This document shows, piece by piece, positions 1 to 5,850 of a stretch of 8,188 nucleotides of DNA. The translations under genes were made by a program, and so were the position numbers. Origin of the DNA: Clostridia bacterium. GTDB taxonomy: Bacteria > Bacillota > Clostridia > Lachnospirales > CAG-274. Each line of letters starts with the position of its first letter. The first letter of the stretch is position 1. The notes under the pieces were generated by a model. It was not told where the DNA came from. It worked only from the letters and a program-made list of their open reading frames with translations, and made no database searches. The stretch spans positions 14,344 through 22,531 of the forward strand of contig JAUNPM010000002.1 in NCBI GenBank assembly GCA_030536675.1. Reading direction: 5' to 3'.

Positions 1-12
1 AACGTTAGCATA

Positions 13-57
13 GAAGGATATGCCATAACAATTTTTATATTTTGCGGCATATCCTTC
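13..57. repeat. 12-bp perfect inverted repeat
   Basis: GAAGGATATGCC at 13-24 is the exact reverse complement of 46-57, separated by a 21-base AT-rich loop. It lies beyond the terminator that follows the sigK fragment. Neither side has a convincing run of T, so it is a weak intrinsic terminator candidate. It could belong to the next gene to the left, outside the window, or be a transcript-stabilising hairpin. The repeat is seen directly; its role is unknown. Confidence 0.55.
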
Positions 58-69
58 ATATTTTACTGC

Positions 70-92
70 AAAAAAATAAGGCTCCAAGCCCT
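70..92 (-). terminator. Intrinsic terminator after the sigK fragment
   Basis: Read on the minus strand, AGGGCT and AGCCTT form a 6-bp stem (with one G-U pair) around a UGG loop, followed after one A by seven T (complement of 70-76). It lies about 40 bases past the sigK stop codon. The T run is only on the minus-strand side, so it ends leftward transcripts. Confidence 0.75.
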
Positions 93-131
93 ATAAAATA
101 TGTATATGTAAGTACCACCCGAAAGGTGATA

Positions 132-482
132 CTATATGTCTTTTAATTTTGAAAGAGCCTTAGTTTCAATTCTTGAAACATAGCTTCTGCTTATTCCCAT
201 TGACTTTGCTATTTCTCTTTGAGTAACTTCCTTTTCTCCGTCAAGCCCATACCTTAGCTTAACTATTTCAAATTCCCTCTTTGTAAGCCTCTCCTTCATA
301 GCTCTGTATAATTTTTCAACCCTTAATTTAAGATCAGTTATCTCTTCAACACTCTTCCCCTCATCGGCTAACTTTTCCTCCAAAGTAACTTCATTCCCCT
401 CTTTATCTACCCCTACTCCCTCCTGAAGACTGACATCATTTTGACGCTTTTTATTCTGCCTTAAATACATAAGGATCTCATT
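132..482 (-). CDS. sigK: 3' part of split sigK (sporulation sigma factor SigK, SpoIIIC-like)
   Basis: This encodes the C-terminal part of sigma-K, the late mother-cell sporulation sigma factor. Homology begins with NEILMYLRQNKK (end of region 2.4), continues with DVSLQEGVGVDKEGNE, and ends with the region 4 helix-turn-helix TQREIAKSMGISRSYVSRIE, which recognises -35 elements. These are SigK rather than SigE features. The first usable ATG (470) is an internal methionine of intact SigK and has no ribosome binding site. The reading frame extends upstream through Leu, Ile, Glu and Asn (482), then seven codons unlike SigK, to a TGA at 506-504. Regions 1 and most of 2 (core binding, -10 recognition) are missing, so the fragment cannot act alone. 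I see no promoter, and a strong terminator lies directly upstream. The break falls at AATGA, as in skin-type elements, so the gene may be rebuilt by excision. Alternatively it is a dead remnant. Confidence 0.88.
   Translation of the reverse strand, partial: NEILMYLRQNKKRQNDVSLQEGVGVDKEGNEVTLEEKLADEGKSVEEITDLKLRVEKLYRAMKERLTKREFEIVKLRYGLDGEKEVTQREIAKSMGISRSYVSRIETKALSKLKDI
478..482 (-). other. Putative recombination half-site (AATGA) of a sigK-intervening element
   Basis: AATGA (minus strand) spans the Asn-Glu codons where SigK homology starts abruptly. From memory, the B. subtilis skin element is excised between two AATGA pentamers at this same Asn-Glu position of sigK. To the left the reading frame is sigK; to the right it is unrelated and stops after seven codons. 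The junction is seen directly; that it is an active attachment site is inference, because the partner site and the recombinase are not in the window. Confidence 0.6.
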
Positions 483-515
483 TGCTATGGTAACATTAGT
501 TCTTCAAAGGTATAT

Positions 516-549
516 AAAAAAATTTGAGCTGCCAAAAGACAGCTCAAAT
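516..549 (-). terminator. Intrinsic terminator of the taurine operon
   Basis: A perfect 10-bp stem, ATTTGAGCTG (549-540) with CAGCTCAAAT (531-522) on the minus strand, encloses an 8-base loop and runs straight into a T tract (complement of 516-522). It begins 6 bases after the stop codon of the TauE/SafE-type gene. It should block read-through from the operon into the sigK fragment. Confidence 0.92.
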
Positions 550-555
550 CTAAGC

Positions 556-1266
556 TTAGATAAATATAAACACTCCGGAACACAGCAGCAAAACATAAGT
601 AATTTTCAAAAAAGTCTGCTGATTAATTTTATTATATATAATATTGCCTGCCTTTATTGATAACAAAAGGGGGATCAGGCTTAAAGCAGCAAGCAATATA
701 TTTTCCTTGGTATAAAGCCCAGAGTTAATGTGGGAAAAAGTCATTACTATACCCAGCACAACCCACACAGGTGCAACTGTTGCTCTAAATTTATCTTTAT
801 CAGGTAATACAGTTACGGCATAAATTACAAGCAAAGCACCTCCTGAAACAAACATACCATGTATAATGCCTGCGCCCAAAAGCACTGCAAACATAAGAAA
901 TCGGGGGACGATTATTTCTTTTTTTACAAAAAGCTTTTTAAGAGCAATGGCAATTATCATAGCTCCATAGCAATATGACAGTATTTTTAAATCAAAGTAC
1001 TCAGTAATCTTTATTCCCAAAGCCATTCCGGCAAGCATAAAAAGGCACATCTTAAAAAGAATTTTCCACTGAATACATGCTCTGTTTTCACAAGAAATTA
1101 TTAAACAGGCTGTCATAGTAAAAATATTTAAAATCACCTTTGAAGTATCATAGCCTACAAGATGCATTGAAGGAGGCATAGCAAGCAAATTGCCTGCAAA
1201 ACCCGTAATAGTCTGCACAGTGTTTGCAATAAATAGAACAATCATAAATACAGCTTTATAAACCAT
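556..1266 (-). CDS. TauE/SafE family membrane permease, putative sulfonate exporter
   Basis: This is a 236-residue, very hydrophobic protein with about eight predicted membrane segments (roughly 3-26, 41-58, 68-86, 93-110, 122-151, 162-180, 188-206, 219-236). The glycine-rich segments TGFAGNLLAMP (about 21-31) and GAGIIHGMFVSGGALL (about 131-146) sit in its two halves, matching the internal duplication of the TauE/SafE family (COG0730). The length is slightly below the usual 250-260. Members near sulfonate genes are thought to export anions such as sulfite, sulfoacetate or isethionate. Here it is the last gene of the operon, 11 bp after the tauB-like ATPase, with ribosome binding site AAGGTGA. 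Since no sulfite-releasing enzyme is encoded nearby, I infer isethionate export. The sequence itself does not fix the substrate. Confidence 0.8.
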   Translation of the reverse strand: MVYKAVFMIVLFIANTVQTITGFAGNLLAMPPSMHLVGYDTSKVILNIFTMTACLIISCENRACIQWKILFKMCLFMLAGMALGIKITEYFDLKILSYCYGAMIIAIALKKLFVKKEIIVPRFLMFAVLLGAGIIHGMFVSGGALLVIYAVTVLPDKDKFRATVAPVWVVLGIVMTFSHINSGLYTKENILLAALSLIPLLLSIKAGNIIYNKINQQTFLKITYVLLLCSGVFIFI

Positions 1267-1277
1267 ATTATCACCTT

Positions 1278-2099
1278 TTATATATCACCGGTTTTTAAAG
1301 CATTGTTTTGTGCATTAATAATGCTTAATATTTCTTCTCTAATATGCATATATTCTGTTGAATACTTTGCAGCCTCTTCATTTGCACCGCCTAAATCATA
1401 AGTAAATTCAGTATTAAATTCTTTAACAATTCTTCCGGGTCTTGAGGACATTACTATAACTCTTGTGGCTAACGCAAGTGCCTCATCTACATCGTGAGTA
1501 ATAAGGAAAATTGTATTGCCGGTTTTGTTCCAAATTTCTCTTACAAGAGTTTGCATATTTTGTCTTGTTAAGGCATCAAGAGCTCCAAAAGGCTCATCCA
1601 TTAAAATCATACTTGGCTGATTAACAAGAACTCTTGCAAGAGATGCCCTTTGACGCATACCTCCTGAAAGCTCATAAGGCTTCTGCTTTGCAAAATCCTT
1701 TAAGCCTACAAGTTCAAGATACTTTGCAACATCTTCCTTTATTTTACTCTTAGGAGCTTTTCTCATTTTAGGGCCAAATTCAACATTTTTATATATGTTC
1801 ATCCAAGGATACAGTGTAGGCGCCTGAAAAACAACACCTCTTTCCCAGTCAGGACCTTTTATGGGAATTGTTCCTCCCATAAGAGCCTCACCTTCGGTTG
1901 GCTGATGAAAGCCTGCAATAATCTTTAAAAGAGTTGACTTGCCGCAGCCTGACGGACCAAGAACACATATAAATTCACCTTTTTTAATATCAAGATTTAT
2001 ATTCTCAAGGGCAGTAACACTGCCCTTTTCGCCTTCATATTTTAAGTAAGCATTTCTAATCGATACTATTGTATCTTCCTTCTTTAACAGCTCTTCCAT
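1278..2099 (-). CDS. tauB: Taurine/sulfonate ABC transporter ATP-binding protein (TauB-like)
   Basis: This 273-residue cytoplasmic ATPase powers sulfonate import. All canonical motifs are present: Walker A GPSGCGKST (48-56), Q-loop Gln92, signature LSGGMRQR (144-151), Walker B ILMDEP (165-170), D-loop GALD and switch His202 in THDVDEA. The segment VFQAPTLYPWMNIYKNVEFG and overall length fit the nitrate/sulfonate/bicarbonate subfamily (TauB, SsuB, NrtD). It starts 19 bp after the binding-protein gene, with AGAGGG five bases from the ATG. Assignment to taurine rests on the TauA-like partner and the adjacent enzymes, because ATPases of this subfamily are hard to tell apart. Related nitrate importers are known PII targets, which is relevant to the two PII genes upstream. 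Confidence 0.92.
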   Translation of the reverse strand: MEELLKKEDTIVSIRNAYLKYEGEKGSVTALENINLDIKKGEFICVLGPSGCGKSTLLKIIAGFHQPTEGEALMGGTIPIKGPDWERGVVFQAPTLYPWMNIYKNVEFGPKMRKAPKSKIKEDVAKYLELVGLKDFAKQKPYELSGGMRQRASLARVLVNQPSMILMDEPFGALDALTRQNMQTLVREIWNKTGNTIFLITHDVDEALALATRVIVMSSRPGRIVKEFNTEFTYDLGGANEEAAKYSTEYMHIREEILSIINAQNNALKTGDI

Positions 2100-2118
2100 A
2101 TAATCCCTCTTTTCAAAT

Positions 2119-3153
2119 TTACTTTAAGGCTTCCTCAATATAGCTTGGATTGACGGCAGATTCAAATACCTCCTGTGCTGGTACCTCTTGAATGGAACCC
2201 TGCTCCTTTAAGAACTCAGCTATATCCATAAGGTTATTAACGACCGCACCTTTAGCATCGCTTGTGCCTAAATAGTCTGCACCAAGCTGCTCCTCTGCTG
2301 TAAGCCACTTAGAGCCTGACATTTGAAATTCAGCATCACTTTCTTCAAGCTGCATTGATGATGAAATAGCTGAAACTGCTGATGCTTTATCTTCATTATA
2401 AAGATTAACAGCCTTGTTTAATGCTCTTATATAACCTGCTACAATATCAGGATGAGCCTCTGCAAAGTCCTTTCTTACAACCTCAACATTTGAAGTCATA
2501 TAACCCTTATTTGCCATATCCTCACTGGTTAAAATAACGGTTTGATTATTTAACTCTCCAAGAGTTGGCTGCCATATATAAGCTGCATCAATATCACCGT
2601 TTTCCCATGATGCGTAAATCTTATCTGTGGCAAGGTCAAGAAGCTCTACATCAGAAGCAGTTAAGCCTGCATCTTCTATAGCTTTAAGTAAAGAAAAATG
2701 TGCTGTAGATGCAAATGGAACCGCTACCTTTTTGCCCTTTAAGTCGGCAACTGTCTTAATGCCTGTTTCCTCTCTTGCAACGAGAGATTCAACACTGCCT
2801 AAAACCTCGTGAATCCATATAAATTCAATACCTAAGTCCTGTGAAACAGCTAATGATGCAGGACAAGAACCCATTAAGCCAAAGTCAATACTGCCTGATG
2901 CAATAGCTGTATTTACATCCTTGCCTGAGTCAAACTTTTTAAGCTCTACCTCTATTCCCATTTCATCACTGAAGTAATCAAGCGCCTTTGCTATTCCCTC
3001 ATCGTTAGGCATTTCCTGTGTACCTATGATAACCTTGTCAACACCTGCCGTATCCTCTGCACTTTCATTTGACGCTGAACTTCCACAGCCTGTAAAGGCA
3101 GACACGACTAAAACCATTGCTGTAATTCCCGCTAAAAATCTTTTCATTTTCAT
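2119..3153 (-). CDS. tauA: Taurine ABC transporter substrate-binding lipoprotein (TauA-like)
   Basis: This is a 344-residue extracellular binding protein tethered by lipid. A basic start (MKMKR), hydrophobic stretch and lipobox FTGC put the modified cysteine at Cys23. The mature domain closely follows E. coli TauA: KKFDSGKDVNTAIASG, GSCPASLAVSQ, VPFASTAHFSLL, ASWENGDIDAAYIWQPTLGEL, VILTSEDMA, DFAEAHPDIV, and FLKEQG near the C-terminus. These place it in the TauA branch rather than general SsuA or nitrate-binding proteins. The ATG at 3153 is chosen over 3147 because GGAG lies nine bases away, against fifteen. It follows the permease gene by 41 bp. The order permease, binding protein, ATPase differs from the E. 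coli order (A, B, C). Taurine is the likely ligand, but a related sulfonate cannot be excluded. Confidence 0.92.
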   Translation of the reverse strand: MKMKRFLAGITAMVLVVSAFTGCGSSASNESAEDTAGVDKVIIGTQEMPNDEGIAKALDYFSDEMGIEVELKKFDSGKDVNTAIASGSIDFGLMGSCPASLAVSQDLGIEFIWIHEVLGSVESLVAREETGIKTVADLKGKKVAVPFASTAHFSLLKAIEDAGLTASDVELLDLATDKIYASWENGDIDAAYIWQPTLGELNNQTVILTSEDMANKGYMTSNVEVVRKDFAEAHPDIVAGYIRALNKAVNLYNEDKASAVSAISSSMQLEESDAEFQMSGSKWLTAEEQLGADYLGTSDAKGAVVNNLMDIAEFLKEQGSIQEVPAQEVFESAVNPSYIEEALK

Positions 3154-3194
3154 AATTAAAATCTCCTATCTTATATAATTTTTTAATATAATTA

Positions 3195-3980
3195 TCAATC
3201 TTTGCCGCTCCATGGTACAATCTTTTTCTCAACAAACTTTAAAATAAGGTCAATTAACAGTCCTGTAATGCCCATTACAATAATGCCAACAAAAATAATA
3301 TCATTTCTAAACCAATTGCCTGCATCTAAAACCATCCAGCCTATACCTGACGTTGCCGCAACCATTTCAGCAGCAACAAGAGTTGTATACGCAACACCTA
3401 TTGCAGTTCTAAGACCTACAAACATATCAGCCAAGCAGGAGGGAAATATCACATATAAAAATACCTGTCCCTTGTTGGCACCTACAGTATATGCAGACAA
3501 TATGTAATCCTGCTTAATTTTTGCAACCGCTGAAACACAGGAAACATAAATTGGAGCAAAACAAGCCAAAAACAAAAGTGCAATTTTAGACTCGTTTTCA
3601 ATACCAAGTGCTAAAGTTAAAAGTGTGTAATAAGCGAGAGGTGGAAGGGGTCTGTAAAACTCAATAATCGGTTCAAGAGCCGCCCTGACCTTTGTACTGA
3701 AACCACTTATAAGTCCTAAAGGCGTAGCAATAACAAATGCCCAGAAAAAAGCTATAAAAAGCCTTTGCATACTTGCAGCTATATGTTGAAAAAGTGTGTT
3801 GCCCTTGTACCCCTTGCTTAACACCTCAACAAAAGCTTCCCATGTTTTTTCTGGAGTTGGAATAAGCTTTTCATTAGTCCAGCCCATATGAGTTGCTGTC
3901 CACCAAAGCAAAAGAACTATTACAACTGCCGATATTGATATAACTCTTTCAGAAGAAATTTTGCTTTTTTTCTTAACCAT
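3195..3980 (-). CDS. tauC: Taurine/sulfonate ABC transporter permease (TauC-like)
   Basis: This 261-residue inner-membrane permease has a short basic N-terminus (KKKSK), a first membrane segment at about 13-33, and about five more. The family motif LIPTPEKTWEAF follows the first segment. The cytoplasmic EAA-type loop, which contacts the ATPase, is at SAYTVGANKGQVFLYVIFP. The segment GLRTAIGVAYTTLVAAEMVAATSGIGWMV is typical of TauC/SsuC. The C-terminal membrane segment ends in a basic tail. It starts 63 bp after the second PII gene, and that gap holds a terminator-like hairpin, so it is probably expressed at a lower level than the enzyme genes. The ribosome binding site is AAGGA about ten bases upstream. 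Confidence 0.92.
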   Translation of the reverse strand: MVKKKSKISSERVISISAVVIVLLLWWTATHMGWTNEKLIPTPEKTWEAFVEVLSKGYKGNTLFQHIAASMQRLFIAFFWAFVIATPLGLISGFSTKVRAALEPIIEFYRPLPPLAYYTLLTLALGIENESKIALLFLACFAPIYVSCVSAVAKIKQDYILSAYTVGANKGQVFLYVIFPSCLADMFVGLRTAIGVAYTTLVAAEMVAATSGIGWMVLDAGNWFRNDIIFVGIIVMGITGLLIDLILKFVEKKIVPWSGKD

Positions 3981-4000
3981 AATAATTACATCCTTCCATT

Positions 4001-4041
4001 AAAAAATCAAAAGGAGCCTAAAAATAAATTTAAGCTCCTTT
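4001..4041 (-). terminator. Putative intra-operon (attenuating) terminator
   Basis: On the minus strand, AAAGGAGC (4041-4034) pairs with GCTCCTTT (4017-4010), and a further TA/TA pairing follows inside the loop. The stem is followed by TTGA and then six T (complement of 4001-4006). It starts three bases past the second PII stop codon and ends about 20 bases before the permease start. No promoter fits between it and the permease, so complete termination would silence the transporter; partial termination is more likely. Confidence 0.65.
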
Positions 4042-4043
4042 GC

Positions 4044-4367
4044 TTATAGTTTTCCTGTTCTTACACTGTAAGTACTTGTAACCGGTGATATAAATATTTT
4101 GCCGTCGCCGGGTGCTCCAGTGTTGTTAATTTCCATTATCTTTTTAACAATAATATCAGCCTTGTCATCTTCGGCAATAATTATAAAAAATCTTTTTGAT
4201 ATTAACTGTGTCTTAATAAATGAGCCATCCTCAAGATGAGTTTTAAGAGGCTTCTTTCCCCTGCCCATTACCTTTTGACAGGTATAGCCAGGACAGCCTA
4301 CTTCAATTAAGGCTTTCTTTGTTGCCTGTGTTTTGTTAGGACGAACTATTGCTATTATTTCAACCAT
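4044..4367 (-). CDS. PII nitrogen-regulatory protein, NifI2-like
   Basis: This is a 107-residue PII (GlnB-superfamily) protein, a small trimeric sensor of 2-oxoglutarate and ATP/ADP. It starts VEIIAIVRPNK and has a T-loop beginning GRGKKP (35-40). The B-loop TGAPGDGKIF (83-92) aligns without gaps with E. coli GlnB, including Lys90. The C-terminal VRTGKL keeps Arg103, but position 101 is Ser. The Tyr51 uridylylation site is absent. Starting directly with EIIAIVRP and ending soon after RTG resembles NifI2 of the nitrogenase-regulating pair, but no nitrogenase genes are present. It lies 15 bp after the other PII gene with AAGGA eight bases from the ATG. A heteromeric complex with its neighbour, acting on the transporter or an operon enzyme, is inference. 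Confidence 0.88.
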   Translation of the reverse strand: MVEIIAIVRPNKTQATKKALIEVGCPGYTCQKVMGRGKKPLKTHLEDGSFIKTQLISKRFFIIIAEDDKADIIVKKIMEINNTGAPGDGKIFISPVTSTYSVRTGKL

Positions 4368-4382
4368 AATACCATTCCTTCC

Positions 4383-4706
4383 TTATAGTCCCTCTGACAT
4401 TGAACTGATAGTATAAGCCTTTTCAATAGATGTAACAAAAATTCTGCCATCTCCAAAATTGCCTGAACCTGTCTTTGCATTTTCGGTAATAATGTTTACG
4501 ATAGTTTCCTCATTTTCATCCTCTGCTACTATAATAAGCATTTCCTTTGGAAGCTCATCATAGAAAACCTCTCCAACCTTTATACCCATCTGCTTGCCTC
4601 TGCCGTAAACCTCAGCCTTTGTTACAGATGGAAAGCCTTCTTCAAGCAATGCTCTAAGAACATCATCAGTTTTTTCGGGTCTTATGATAGCTCTAATCAT
4701 TTTCAT
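4383..4706 (-). CDS. PII nitrogen-regulatory protein, NifI1-like, with atypical nucleotide loops
   Basis: This 107-residue PII protein opens MKMIRAIIRPEKTDDVLRAL and has a T-loop GRGKQMGIKVGEVFYDELPK (35-54). That pattern is typical of NifI1, and the loop is about four residues shorter than in E. coli GlnB. The B-loop is TGSGNFGDGRIF (79-90): two residues longer than the usual TGxxGDGKIF, with Arg in place of the ATP-binding Lys90. The C-terminal RTGE motif is replaced by ISSMSEGL. ATP binding may therefore be altered. The start codon overlaps the dehydrogenase stop (ATGA), and GGAG lies seven bases upstream, so the two genes are probably translationally coupled. That ties nitrogen sensing closely to the catabolic enzymes. 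PII membership is certain; the NifI1 subtype is by resemblance. Confidence 0.88.
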   Translation of the reverse strand: MKMIRAIIRPEKTDDVLRALLEEGFPSVTKAEVYGRGKQMGIKVGEVFYDELPKEMLIIVAEDENEETIVNIITENAKTGSGNFGDGRIFVTSIEKAYTISSMSEGL

Positions 4707-5833
4707 AATATCACTCCTCTCATTGAGTTATACATTTCATAAAGAATTTCATCGGTTATTTCAACAGGATTATTAAGTAAATTAGGATGTCTGCTTATTC
4801 TTACAAGATCATCAATCTGACTGTCACTAAGATTAAATTCCTTTAAATCACATCTAAGTCCCATTTCTTTTTTTAATTCGACAATTCTGTCTGCCATATC
4901 ATCTACATTTTCAAAGCCAAGCTTTTTAGCAAAGTCCTGTGTCCTACCATTTTCTGCATCCTTATTAATTCTTGCAAAGTAATCAAGAGTTAATGCACAG
5001 GCTTCACCGTGAGGTATATGATATATATTAGTTAAAGGAAAACTGCAGGCATGAGAAGATGTTGTCTTTGGAAGTGTAAAGGCAAGACCTGCTATAACAG
5101 ATGCTTCTGCCATTTTTTCTCTTGCCTCAGCATTATCCGGCTCATAAAATGCCTTTAAAACATACTTAAATACAATGTCTGCACTGTAAATGGCACAAGC
5201 ATCACATATTGGCTGATGTCCCTTGCTCCAAAATCCCTCTATTGCGTGACACAAAACATCTAAACCTGTGCTTGCCGTGATATATTGAGGTACGGAATAT
5301 GTAAGCTCAGGATCTATTACTGCATAATCAGGGAAAAAGTTATCACACACAATGGGAGCTTTCTTTCCGTTTTCTCTGTCTGTAAGAACTGCCACACAGG
5401 TTACCTCGCTGCCGGTTCCTGATGTTGTGGGAACGGCAATAAGAGGCAGTTTTGTGTTAGGAAGTGATTTCCCCGTACCATGGTAAGAACGAATTGTATC
5501 ATCAATTGTTGAAACTGTTGCCGCTGCCTTTGCACAGTCCATTATTGAACCTCCGCCTGCTGCAATTACAAAATCTATATTGTTTTTCCTTATAACATCA
5601 GCACAGTTATCCACTTCGGTAACATCAGGATTTGGTGATACTGAAGTAAATATTTCTGCAACAGTGTCCCCTGCAAGACTTTTGATTTTATCGGCAGTAC
5701 CGTTTTTAACAAAATATTCAGGCAGTACCAAAAGTCCCTTACTTCCGCCAACCTTTTTTACAACATCACTAATTTCGCTTATTCTGCCGTTTCCAAAGAT
5801 AATGGAAACAGGCTGTTCATAATCCCAATTCAT
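4703..5833 (-). CDS. Iron-type (class III) alcohol dehydrogenase, putative sulfoacetaldehyde reductase
   Basis: This 376-residue NAD(P)H-dependent dehydrogenase has an N-terminal nucleotide-binding domain with GGGSIMD (93-99) and TTSGTGSEV (136-144). Its C-terminal helical domain carries the expected metal ligands Asp192, His196 (DVLCHAIEG), His261 (SSHACSFP) and His275 (IYHIPHGEA). I choose the ATG at 5833 rather than the upstream one at 5857: GGAGA lies seven bases before it, the protein then starts MNWDYEQPVSIIFGNG as is normal for the family, and it leaves a 17-bp gap to the aminotransferase. The neighbours suggest reduction of sulfoacetaldehyde to isethionate, as done by the metal-dependent reductase SarD of Bilophila. 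Close relatives act on succinic semialdehyde, lactaldehyde or butyraldehyde, so the substrate depends on context. Confidence 0.9.
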   Translation of the reverse strand: MNWDYEQPVSIIFGNGRISEISDVVKKVGGSKGLLVLPEYFVKNGTADKIKSLAGDTVAEIFTSVSPNPDVTEVDNCADVIRKNNIDFVIAAGGGSIMDCAKAAATVSTIDDTIRSYHGTGKSLPNTKLPLIAVPTTSGTGSEVTCVAVLTDRENGKKAPIVCDNFFPDYAVIDPELTYSVPQYITASTGLDVLCHAIEGFWSKGHQPICDACAIYSADIVFKYVLKAFYEPDNAEAREKMAEASVIAGLAFTLPKTTSSHACSFPLTNIYHIPHGEACALTLDYFARINKDAENGRTQDFAKKLGFENVDDMADRIVELKKEMGLRCDLKEFNLSDSQIDDLVRISRHPNLLNNPVEITDEILYEMYNSMRGVIL

Positions 5834-5840
5834 ATTAACA

Positions 5841-5845
5841 TCTCC
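5841..5845 (-). promoter_or_regulatory. Ribosome binding site fixing the dehydrogenase start
   Basis: GGAGA on the minus strand is seven bases before the ATG at 5833. The alternative ATG at 5857 would overlap the end of the aminotransferase gene and has no comparable site. Confidence 0.75.
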
Positions 5846-5850
5846 AATTA

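Noticed and set aside
113..131. Small hairpin (CACC/GGTG) just after the sigK stop
   Set aside because: It has only four strong pairs and no T tract; the terminator at 70-92 is much better.
3169..3198. Promoter-like TTGATA-17-TATAAG before the TauA-like gene
   Set aside because: The predicted start would fall within the ribosome binding site, leaving the message without it. The region is simply AT-rich.
3202..3507. Open reading frame of 101 codons on the plus strand
   Set aside because: It is antisense to the TauC-like permease and has no family resemblance.
4044..4706. Possible nitrogenase locus, suggested by NifI-like proteins
   Set aside because: No nifH, nifD or nifK-like sequence occurs in the window, and all neighbours are sulfonate-related.
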